From contig JASHSN010000360.1 of the NCBI GenBank assembly GCA_030038695.1, forward strand, positions 1 to 7,091: a stretch of DNA of 7,091 bases. Direction: 5' to 3'. Of this stretch, positions 1 to 5,741 are shown piece by piece. The notes beneath the pieces are model-generated. The model was not told the origin of the DNA and searched no databases. It worked only from the letters and a program-made list of their open reading frames with translations. Each line of letters opens with the position of its first letter. The first letter of the stretch is position 1. The DNA comes from Nitrososphaeraceae archaeon (GTDB taxonomy: Archaea > Thermoproteota > Nitrososphaeria > Nitrososphaerales > Nitrososphaeraceae). Made by a program: the position numbers and the translations under genes.

Positions 1-1
1 A

Positions 2-190
2 ACCATAATTTATCTTCCAAAGAAGGCTCCATATCTAAATCCAAATGAGAGGAAGGTAAATCAGCGGATAAAATCAAACATATGTGCAAACAGATTCTAC
101 GATCATATAGAAGAGCAAAAAACTGCAATATCAGAATATCTGGACAAAACATTTGGTAGATGGTATGACGACATTAGATATGACACTTGA
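2..190 (+). CDS. IS630-family transposase, C-terminal end (partial at left edge)
   Basis: Sixty-two codons of an open frame enter from the left edge and stop at TGA 188-190. The visible part contains IYLPKKAPYLNPNE, which matches the hallmark of IS630/Tc1-like DDE transposases (LPxxxPxLNPIE), in which the final Glu (codon 47-49) is the third catalytic acidic residue. The following helical tail, with NRFYDHIEE and the end FGRWYDDI, is what these enzymes have after that motif. The rest, including the first two catalytic Asp residues, lies outside the window, so whether the element is intact cannot be judged. Its last 60 bp overlap, tail to tail, the end of the sugar dehydrogenase gene on the other strand, and no terminal inverted repeat is evident between the two reading frames. 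The family call is firm; current activity is unknown. Confidence 0.85.
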   Translation, partial: TIIYLPKKAPYLNPNERKVNQRIKSNICANRFYDHIEEQKTAISEYLDKTFGRWYDDIRYDT

Positions 191-1468
191 CTTAGAAGAG
201 ACTGGAACTATTCTATATATTGCTCCCGCAAATGTAAGAACATATAGATATCCATCAGGTCCAACTTGTAAATCTGTGATTCCACCATTAAAACCAGTAC
301 CGAACACTAATGGTTTAGCGTCCTCAGGTGTGTAAGCTATTCTGTCAGCTAGTGTGCTCCCAAGAACTAATGCCGTTCTATTTTGATTTAGTTTAAAATG
401 ATAGAGATTGCCGTAATTGTAATCACCTACAAAAATATCGTTTTGATATTGTTTACCAAGTTTTGTAGAATTAAGAAACTTTAGTGCAGTAGGGGCAACA
501 CATTGAAACCAAATGAACTCAGGAGCTCTGTATTTTCCTTTTCCATCGAAGTCTACCAGGTTAGTAGGATGAAGATTGAGTGGTCCTGCATTCTCATTCT
601 CTATTTCTCCCCTTGGAGTCCATATGCCTTGTACCTGTGCCCAGCCGCTGTTAAAGCCCGGCTCTACAAGATTTATTTCATCTCCATAATTGGGACCATT
701 TTCCGTATCCCATAATTTCCCTGTTACAGGATCAAAATCCATACCAAAACTATTTCTTATACCGTAAGCAAAGTATAGATTTATAGGATACATGATCCCT
801 AGTGGGCTATTTGGTACTGGGGTTCCATCTTGTGTAACTCTAATTATACCACTGGTTAAGTCAGGTGACCCTCCCGAAGCCATGTTTTGGGACTGGGTTC
901 TATGATTACGAAGATCCCCTATAACAACATAGACATTTTTATCAGGCCCAATTTCTACTTTTCCTCCGTCATGAATAGGACCAGGGCTAGCGGGAAGGTT
1001 TAGAATAAGTTTGGGATTTATTAATTTGTTACCCACTAACTCATATCGGTAGACATGGTTTCCTAGATGTGCGCCGGCACTAGTATAATAAAGATATACA
1101 AACTTAGCTGTAATTCCATTTGTTGTCGTATGTTTTGCAATAGCAATCCCTAGCATACCCCTTTCTCCCTCTGTAGCAACAGTCACGTGTAAAGCTGGTT
1201 GCGGAAGCATGTTCCCATTTACAATCCTCTGTACCGTGCCTTGATCTTTTTCCAATACTAAAATATCATTCGGGCCTAAAAAAGCCATACTCGTAGGATT
1301 ACGAAGTCCTTGGAAAACTAGATCCGCCTTTAAGCTAGGATCATTGATGACTGGTTGACTGTCTGAAAACTGTCCATAAGCGGAATTAACCGTATGCCCA
1401 ATAGGTATTAATATCAACATTACGAAGAACGAGATTGAAGTCTTACCGTAGATGGATATCAAATACAC
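131..1468 (-). CDS. Secreted PQQ-dependent sugar dehydrogenase-like six-bladed beta-propeller (GSDH family)
   Basis: The 445-residue protein belongs to the glucose/sorbosone dehydrogenase family, periplasmic or extracellular quinoproteins that oxidise aldose sugars with PQQ. Residues 1-33 look like a signal peptide: Lys9, a hydrophobic core SFFVMLILIPIG, and a likely cut after AYG. Family motifs appear in order: NPTSMAF (57-63), GERGMLGIAI (101-110), IHDGGKVEIGPD (165-176) with His166 in the place of the catalytic His of the HNGG motif, GIRNSFG (236-242), DTENGPNYGDEIN (254-266), and the closing strand GGITDLQVGPDGYLYV (395-410). The start is GTG at 1466-1468; no in-frame ATG or TTG lies between it and the upstream stop, and it fits an AT-rich box 24 bp upstream. 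The next Met is residue 17, inside the signal peptide. The last 19 codons lie antisense to the transposase and may be non-native. The true substrate and cofactor are not shown by the sequence. Confidence 0.88.
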   Translation of the reverse strand: MYLISIYGKTSISFFVMLILIPIGHTVNSAYGQFSDSQPVINDPSLKADLVFQGLRNPTSMAFLGPNDILVLEKDQGTVQRIVNGNMLPQPALHVTVATEGERGMLGIAIAKHTTTNGITAKFVYLYYTSAGAHLGNHVYRYELVGNKLINPKLILNLPASPGPIHDGGKVEIGPDKNVYVVIGDLRNHRTQSQNMASGGSPDLTSGIIRVTQDGTPVPNSPLGIMYPINLYFAYGIRNSFGMDFDPVTGKLWDTENGPNYGDEINLVEPGFNSGWAQVQGIWTPRGEIENENAGPLNLHPTNLVDFDGKGKYRAPEFIWFQCVAPTALKFLNSTKLGKQYQNDIFVGDYNYGNLYHFKLNQNRTALVLGSTLADRIAYTPEDAKPLVFGTGFNGGITDLQVGPDGYLYVLTFAGAIYRIVPVSSKSSVISNVVIPSTKCFVQIF

Positions 1469-1488
1469 ACTAATGAAGCTTTTATAGG

Positions 1489-1495
1489 ATATATT
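1489..1495 (-). promoter_or_regulatory. TATA-like box for the sugar dehydrogenase gene
   Basis: On the minus strand AATATAT is centred about 24 bp before the GTG start, the spacing expected for a leaderless archaeal mRNA. A second candidate, TATAAAA (1480-1486), sits only about 15 bp from the start and would place transcription inside the gene, so the first box is preferred. No Shine-Dalgarno sequence precedes the GTG. Confidence 0.4.
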
Positions 1496-1702
1496 GATTT
1501 ATGGTTTGAATGGTAAATCGCTACGTGATATAAAAAATAAAATTCGAACTTTTCCAAAAATACTTCCACGTATTGATATCTATCATCCCCTAATACAACT
1601 ATGACATGAATTCTGACACATTATCAATACAATTGACCGTTAGAATAAAATCATTTAGCATTAGGACTGTTAGGATTCGGAACGCGAATTAGCAAACCTC
1701 TG

Positions 1703-1744
1703 CATAACATAGCCAATAATACGTGTTATGTCTATATTATTGGC
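1703..1744. repeat. Two interleaved perfect inverted repeats (pseudoknot topology)
   Basis: Pair A is CATAACA (1703-1709) with TGTTATG (1724-1730), 7 bp. Pair B is GCCAATAATA (1712-1721) with TATTATTGGC (1735-1744), 10 bp, with no mismatch in either. The order is A-B-A'-B', so in RNA the stems would form either an H-type pseudoknot (linkers of 2, 2 and 4 nt) or two mutually exclusive hairpins. In DNA they would be two overlapping dyads, as for regulator binding. The element lies about 200 bp upstream of the sugar dehydrogenase promoter and behind the accB terminator. No family is recognised. Confidence 0.6.
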
Positions 1745-1879
1745 AGAAATGCCATGGACAAGACATCTGGATATGAAGACTGTGAAAAGGAACGAACAGA
1801 ATGGGATATATTTCCAAAGTAGGGGTAACTGTGAACTTACCCATAACTCTTGCTAGTACAGACAGGAGTACAATGATGA

Positions 1880-1922
1880 CAAGAGAAACTCGAAAAGAGA
1901 CTACCACTCATAGACCGGTAGT
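1880..1922 (-). terminator. Likely transcription terminator of the accC-accB operon
   Basis: Reading the minus strand directly after the accB stop, ACTACC and GGTAGT (1917-1922 and 1900-1905) form a 6-bp stem with an 11-nt loop. A pyrimidine-rich, T-rich stretch (CTCTTTTCGAGTTTCTCTTG, 1899-1880) follows. Archaeal termination depends mainly on the T tract; the hairpin may be incidental. Confidence 0.4.
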
Positions 1923-1925
1923 TGT

Positions 1926-2357
1926 TCACTCAAACGTAACAAGAACATCCCCTACTTTCACAGGCTGACCCTTCGACGCCTTGATTTCCATTATCTTTCC
2001 ATTTCTAGGAGATTTAATCTCCACCTCCATCTTCATTGCCTGCAGAAGTGCAAGGACAACCCCTTGTTTGACTTCAGTACCAGTCTTCACGAAAAGATCT
2101 GTTATCATGCCGCTTATAGGGATCTTTACTTCGTTTGTTGATACATCTCTTAAAAAGCTTTTTGACCTTGTATATGCCATCCCGTTTAGTATTACGAGTG
2201 AAGGATCTCCCTCTTCTAAGAAATCTAGCTGGAAAATATTTCCGTTTATTATGATATTATCTTCATTTAACTTTACGATTACTTCTTTATTATTCACATA
2301 TATTTTCTCTCCAACACGCTCTAGATTATACAACGTACCATTAACTATTATTTCCAT
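1926..2357 (-). CDS. accB: Biotin carboxyl carrier protein of acetyl-/propionyl-CoA carboxylase
   Basis: The 143-residue carrier subunit holds the biotin that shuttles carboxyl groups from AccC to PccB in the cytoplasm. Residues 77-143 form the biotinyl domain: KIPISGMI, then the biotinylation site QAMKM with acceptor Lys109, and the closing strand VKVGDVLVTFE. Residues 1-70 are a beta-rich, charged N-terminal part, as in archaeal and PCC-type carriers. The residue before AMKM is Gln, where Glu is usual; this should not stop biotinylation but is uncommon. The ATG at 2355-2357 lies inside the end of accC (10-bp overlap), so the two genes are almost certainly co-transcribed and may be translationally coupled. 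A biotin protein ligase is required but is not in this window. The identification is firm. Confidence 0.96.
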   Translation of the reverse strand: MEIIVNGTLYNLERVGEKIYVNNKEVIVKLNEDNIIINGNIFQLDFLEEGDPSLVILNGMAYTRSKSFLRDVSTNEVKIPISGMITDLFVKTGTEVKQGVVLALLQAMKMEVEIKSPRNGKIMEIKASKGQPVKVGDVLVTFE

Positions 2358-3844
2358 TTAATCCACTTGTATGTATCATAGGGATGAGGCATATTCGTAT
2401 CGAATCTGCTCCTCATCCATACGTCCTGATCTACTGTTTCAGTACTCTCGATAAATTCCACCTTCTTCGGGAGTACGGATAGGATCGCTGCGGCTATCTC
2501 CCCTTCTTTCGATGAAAGCAGATTCATTTCATCAATAAAGGATGTATTATAGATTCCATCAACGAACCTTCTATCACTTAATGCCGATATGTGAAAAGGT
2601 ATAGTCGATGGAATGCCTGAAATTCTGAAAGACGAAAGCGAACGCTTCATCTTTGCTATCGATTCGTGTCTGTTATTTGCAACGCATATTAATTTAGCAA
2701 TAAGTGAATCATAGAATGCGGGGATTGTGTACCCAGCATATAATGCATGATCTATTCTAACACCATCCTCTTCGGGAGGCGTGAATTTTTTTATGGTTCC
2801 AGGAAAAGGAATGAAGCTTATTGGGTGTTCAGCATTTATTCGACATTCTATTGCATGTCCTTTCGATTTGATATCATGCTGTTTTAGAGGCAACCCCATA
2901 CCTAACGCAATACTGAGCTGTTGTCCTACGATGTCGACTCCAGTAACAGCTTCTGTTATTGGATGCTCGACTTGTATCCTCGCATTCACTTCCATGAAAT
3001 AGAATTTACCATCCTTAAACAGAAATTCTACTGTGCCTGCGTTTTCATACTCTATTTCTGTCATTATAGCTATAGCCTTTTCCGTTATCCTCTTTCTCAT
3101 TTCTGATGTCAAAGCAGGAGAAGGAGTTTCTTCTATGAGCTTCTGATGACGCCGTTGAATAGTACATTCTCTTTCTCCAAGATGAATAATATTTGATTTA
3201 TACGCATCCGCAAGTATTTGTACTTCTATGTGCCTCGGATTTTCAAGATATTTTTCCACGTACACTCTGCCTGAACCAAAACTTATCATTGATTCATTCT
3301 TGGACGAGAGGAAAGCGTCTGTTAGCTGTTGAGAAGACCTTACAATTCTAAGCCCTCGTCCACCTCCTCCTTCTGCAGCCTTTAGAATTACAGGATAGCC
3401 CATACTTTCGATTATGTCAAAAGCATTACTCTCGTTTGAGACCTCATATCCCTCTACCACAGGCGAGACTTTCGATGCTATCCTTCTTGCCATAACTTTG
3501 TCGCCGGTTATCCTCATAACCTTGCGAGACGGTCCAACGAAAATCAGCCCCTCCTTTTTGCATATCTCGCTGAACTTTGGATTCTCAGAAAGAAATCCAT
3601 AGCCAGGATGTATTAAGCCACATTCAAGTTTTTTTGCAGCATCAATGATTCTATCTATCCGAAGGTAGCTCTCAGAAGGCAATGTTCCCCCGATATTCAT
3701 TGTATGTTTGCAATGTTTTATGTGAAGAGAATTTTTATCAGCATCAGAATAGATGCCACATGGTACAATGTCCAGCTTTCGACAGGTCTTTGCTATTCTT
3801 ATCACAATTTCTCCCCTGTTTGCTATAAGAATTTTTTTGGACAT
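2348..3844 (-). CDS. accC: Biotin carboxylase subunit of acetyl-/propionyl-CoA carboxylase
   Basis: The 498-residue ATP-grasp enzyme uses ATP and bicarbonate to carboxylate biotin on AccB, the first half-reaction of acetyl-/propionyl-CoA carboxylation in the 3-hydroxypropionate/4-hydroxybutyrate cycle. In order: the N-terminal domain begins KKILIANRGEIVIRI; HPGYGFLSEN (79-88); Lys116 in TGDK; the glycine-rich ATP loop KAAEGGGGRG (155-164); RHQKLIEE (232-239); the metal and catalytic segment FMEVNARIQVEHP (283-295) with Glu285, Asn287, Arg289 and Glu293; and ECRINAE (333-339) with Arg335. All residues expected for activity are present. Length agrees with archaeal and PCC-type subunits (about 500). 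The ATG start is supported by an N-terminus that aligns with the family and by a TATA-like box 26 bp upstream. It overlaps accB by 10 bp. The C-terminal tail after about residue 465 is not conserved to my knowledge. Confidence 0.97.
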   Translation of the reverse strand: MSKKILIANRGEIVIRIAKTCRKLDIVPCGIYSDADKNSLHIKHCKHTMNIGGTLPSESYLRIDRIIDAAKKLECGLIHPGYGFLSENPKFSEICKKEGLIFVGPSRKVMRITGDKVMARRIASKVSPVVEGYEVSNESNAFDIIESMGYPVILKAAEGGGGRGLRIVRSSQQLTDAFLSSKNESMISFGSGRVYVEKYLENPRHIEVQILADAYKSNIIHLGERECTIQRRHQKLIEETPSPALTSEMRKRITEKAIAIMTEIEYENAGTVEFLFKDGKFYFMEVNARIQVEHPITEAVTGVDIVGQQLSIALGMGLPLKQHDIKSKGHAIECRINAEHPISFIPFPGTIKKFTPPEEDGVRIDHALYAGYTIPAFYDSLIAKLICVANNRHESIAKMKRSLSSFRISGIPSTIPFHISALSDRRFVDGIYNTSFIDEMNLLSSKEGEIAAAILSVLPKKVEFIESTETVDQDVWMRSRFDTNMPHPYDTYKWIKWK

Positions 3845-3866
3845 TGAGGAGAAGAATCAAGACAAC

Positions 3867-3882
3867 ATTTAAAACCTTTAGC
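3867..3882 (-). promoter_or_regulatory. TATA box and BRE-like element for accC-accB
   Basis: On the minus strand GCTAAAGG is followed directly by TTTTAAAT, a purine-rich BRE-like stretch plus a box A, centred 26-27 bp before the accC ATG. There is no purine-rich ribosome binding site; the bases before the ATG are pyrimidine-rich. This points to a leaderless mRNA starting at or next to the ATG. The DNA from here back to 4065 holds no other gene that I can support. Confidence 0.6.
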
Positions 3883-4065
3883 TAAATGTTCTAATGGTCC
3901 AATTCTCATCATGAACTGGGAAGGCATCTGAATAAAGCTATGGGGCATGAAAAAATTTCGATTCTTTGTGCTTCTCGTTCAGTTCATTAATGGTTGCCCT
4001 TCTTGCCAGGCATTTGTTGGTTGTATTGTTTCGTTTTCTCCAAACCCAACTTGTAGTGGATTTTT

Positions 4066-4344
4066 TTACCAATCTAAGTCAGGATCGACCCATGCTGTGG
4101 CAATTACTCTTGCATCAGTAATTGGTGTTCGCCCCTTCGTTTGTTCATAATATCGTTCAAAGGCCCTCCTCTTCACCATACTATCGTTCAATGTCAAGTT
4201 GATCATTCCTAGAACCTCTAATTCAAGTGGATTAACCACTTTTTTTGCCCTTCTTATAATGATCTTTTTGCCCTCTACCTCAGCCTGAAGATCTGCTTCC
4301 TTAATTATTCCCTTGTCTTTAACAACTTCCCTTATGCGGATGAT
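4066..4344 (-). CDS. Unrecognised protein of about 90 residues, no normal start codon, possibly a decaying gene
   Basis: A minus-strand frame is open from the TAA at 4363-4365 to the TAA at 4066-4068 and reads like a real protein: REVVKDKGIIKEADL, an EVEGKKIIIRRAKK strand pair, VNPLELEVLGM, KRRAFERYYEQTKGRTPI, and a final ARVIATAWVDPDLDW. It has no ATG, GTG or TTG before the GTG in mid-protein (codon at about 4239). A leaderless start from the TATA-like stretch at 4361-4370 would fall on the ATC codons at 4339-4344, so the start may be non-standard or lost. After the stop the same frame continues 28 codons to TGA 3979-3981. The motif ARVIATAWVDP resembles the alpha subunit of nitrile hydratase and thiocyanate hydrolase (VVAxAWVDP), and the N-terminus resembles their leading helix, but the metal motif CxLCSC is absent. 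Function is unassigned; a pseudogene is a serious alternative. Confidence 0.6.
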   Translation of the reverse strand: MIRIREVVKDKGIIKEADLQAEVEGKKIIIRRAKKVVNPLELEVLGMINLTLNDSMVKRRAFERYYEQTKGRTPITDARVIATAWVDPDLDW

Positions 4345-4360
4345 TCTAGAATCAAAGTAG

Positions 4361-4370
4361 TTTTACTATA
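4361..4370 (+). promoter_or_regulatory. TATA region shared by DUF202 gene (+) and the divergent minus-strand gene
   Basis: TTTTACTATA is centred about 24 bp before the DUF202 ATG, with purine-rich ATCAAAGTAG just upstream as a BRE-like element, which fits a leaderless transcript. Read on the minus strand the same bases give TATAGTAAAA, about 25 bp from the ATC codons where the divergent gene's frame could begin. The two genes are therefore probably driven from one overlapping promoter. Confidence 0.5.
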
Positions 4371-4388
4371 GCGCCCTTCAATAGACAT

Positions 4389-4760
4389 ATGAATAGCCCA
4401 CAAGAATATCTTGCTAATGAACGAACTTTTCTGGCATGGTTAAGAACCTGTATAGCTATTATAGGATTAGGATTTGTCGTAGCAAAATTCGGATTGTTTC
4501 TCCGAGAATTTGGAATTACTGTAAAAAGTGGTACCTTAACGGATGTTTCAACCCACTATGCCTCCTCGTCCCTTGGAGTAGTATTGGTATTAGTAGGAAT
4601 CGGACTTGCCATCTATGCTTTAAAGAACTATCTACATGCCAACCAGGCTATCAAAAATGGAACGTACGTGCCCAAAAACTCTCTCATTTATTCTGCCGTT
4701 GTAGGTCTAGTGATTTTCGGAGTCGCAATAGTTGCTTATTTAATTTTTCTGCCCCTTTAG
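4389..4760 (+). CDS. DUF202 (YidH-type) three-helix membrane protein
   Basis: The 123-residue protein matches the DUF202 family of small membrane proteins with no established function. The N-terminal signature LANERTFLAWLRT (residues 8-20) is the family hallmark and leads into the first membrane helix (about 19-38). A second helix (about 61-79) and a third (about 99-121) follow, joined by a polar loop with KNYLHANQAIKNG. The protein ends four residues after the last helix. The ATG start is supported by the conserved N-terminus and by the TATA-like element at leaderless distance. It is the only confident plus-strand gene inside the window and interrupts the minus-strand carboxylase region; no functional link to its neighbours is evident. 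Homologues occur in bacteria and archaea, so the family itself says nothing about transfer. Confidence 0.9.
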   Translation: MNSPQEYLANERTFLAWLRTCIAIIGLGFVVAKFGLFLREFGITVKSGTLTDVSTHYASSSLGVVLVLVGIGLAIYALKNYLHANQAIKNGTYVPKNSLIYSAVVGLVIFGVAIVAYLIFLPL

Positions 4761-5492
4761 GTTTTAAAAAAGTTAAAAACTATGAGACCTACATAGAGAT
4801 TAAATAATAATATGTGATCTGCAATCCAGAATCATTCTATCTCTTCATACAATATACATTTCGCTTTAGGGTGAACTGACATTTATTGCCATAATTTTTG
4901 GACTAGAAATAAAGTGGATTTGAAATGCATAGAACAATGTAAATCAAGTTTATTCAAGTTTGACTATTTTGCGATTCTTTTAGTCTTGTTTTATCAGCCG
5001 GTGAACTTCTTAATGTCATTCCACAACATCGACAGGATCTCCCGCCTGGTAAAAATGAACTTCACGTCTCCTGCAATATCTCAGGCTATAGCTGCGGCAT
5101 TGCATTGCCCAGGTTTTGTGATATTGCTGGAATGAAGGATTCATTACAATACGTAACAAACGATATTGATACACAAACATCAATCAGGATATAAAGACCA
5201 TAATCGCCTACTTTTATCTCAAGACTGTATTCGATATTTTGGATACAAGATACAAACTATCCTATCAGACACGTACGCGCACACCTAGTGTCTTTAACGT
5301 AAGTAAAATGATGGAAAGTGTAGACGATATGCCTATGAACTATGGATTCTTGGGAATACCTTTATTTTTGTCTGTAATGTCTATCCTTGATAGTGCAATA
5401 TATCTCGCAGGTTCTGGGCTACTCCGGCATTAAGTATAATGTTCTTTACAACCATCGACTTGGTTGAATAAAAGGTATATTTAACAACGCCA
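4761..5492. other. 732-bp stretch without a convincing gene
   Basis: Several frames are open here but none is persuasive. A plus-strand frame ending at TAA 5192-5194 reads protein-like from about 4970 but has no start codon before Met at 5132. Overlapping frames on both strands (for example ATG 4914 to 5135 plus) look no better. A TTG-started 64-codon frame (5239-5433) encodes one hydrophobic segment. Two small hairpins occur: AGACAC 5267-5272 with GTGTCT 5288-5293, and the one at 5449-5466. I see no tRNA. The stretch may be relic DNA. Confidence 0.5.
5449..5466 (-). terminator. Hairpin behind the HMA gene, possible terminator
   Basis: CAACCA and TGGTTG form a perfect 6-bp stem with a 6-nt loop, 26 bp beyond the stop of the HMA gene on the minus strand. 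It is preceded by the T-rich run ACCTTTTATTC. Only a weak T tract follows the stem, so the call is tentative. Confidence 0.3.
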
Positions 5493-5741
5493 TCATTCTC
5501 TGGTAGCTATCCTAACAAACTTGTAGCCAGATTTTTCTAGTCTATCTTTTACTTCCTGCTTACTTATTAAAGACTGATCAAATTGTACTACAACGCTGTC
5601 TGTCATATAATCAATATCAATTTTCTTAACTGCTGGCTCATTCTTCAGTTGCTTCTCTACAATTGGTTTGCAAGTCGTACAATACATCCCAACTATCTTA
5701 AAAAAAGCCTTTTCTATTTGTTCCATTGTTATCATTGTCAT
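5493..5741 (-). CDS. Small HMA-domain metal-binding protein (CopZ-like)
   Basis: The 82-residue protein is a single heavy-metal-associated domain, the fold used by copper chaperones and by the N-terminal domains of P-type ATPases. The metal site is GMYCTTC (residues 18-24) with Cys21 and Cys24; the usual hydrophobic positions follow (VKKIDIDYMTDSVVVQF) and the domain closes with LEKSGYKFV (68-76). There is no signal peptide or membrane segment, so it should act in the cytoplasm. Copper is the likely ligand, given the heavy copper need of ammonia-oxidising archaea, but the sequence alone does not exclude zinc or mercury. Start: ATG 5739-5741 has a TATA-like box 28 bp upstream; Met3 and Met6 are alternatives. 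It stands alone, with no copper ATPase or regulator beside it. Confidence 0.85.
   Translation of the reverse strand: MTMITMEQIEKAFFKIVGMYCTTCKPIVEKQLKNEPAVKKIDIDYMTDSVVVQFDQSLISKQEVKDRLEKSGYKFVRIATRE

Larger units (their letters stand above)
1469..1925. other. 457-bp gap between the sugar dehydrogenase start and the accB end
   Basis: Both flanking genes are on the minus strand. The gap holds the promoter region of the sugar dehydrogenase (near 1480-1500), the interleaved inverted repeats at 1703-1744, a small hairpin (ATTCG 1675-1679 with CGAAT 1685-1689) and the terminator-like hairpin behind accB. A plus-strand open frame of 55 codons (ATG 1801 to TGA 1966-1968) runs into the end of accB, but its composition is not convincing. 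I see no tRNA and no clear gene. Confidence 0.6.

Noticed and set aside
1801..1968. Plus-strand 55-codon frame running into the accB end
   Set aside because: Its composition is Thr/Arg-rich without domains, and a quarter of it is antisense to the accB biotinyl domain; no promoter is evident.
1981..2361. Plus-strand 126-codon hydrophobic frame opposite accB
   Set aside because: It mirrors the accB coding strand; its hydrophobic look follows from antisense reading of a Lys/Glu-rich protein.
3947..4150. Plus-strand 67-codon frame with Cys residues and a hydrophobic start
   Set aside because: It lies antisense to the protein-like minus-strand frame 4344-3979 and has no family features; it is best explained as a shadow.
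4436..4807. Plus-strand 123-codon frame overlapping the DUF202 gene
   Set aside because: It is a shifted reading of the DUF202 gene, which carries the family signature; the shifted product has none.
5267..5293. AGACAC/GTGTCT inverted repeat
   Set aside because: Six base pairs with a 15-nt loop and no T tract or nearby start; not distinguishable from chance.
5239..5433. TTG-started 64-codon plus-strand frame with one hydrophobic segment
   Set aside because: Weak start, no promoter at a fitting distance, no recognisable family, and ordinary length for chance in this gap.
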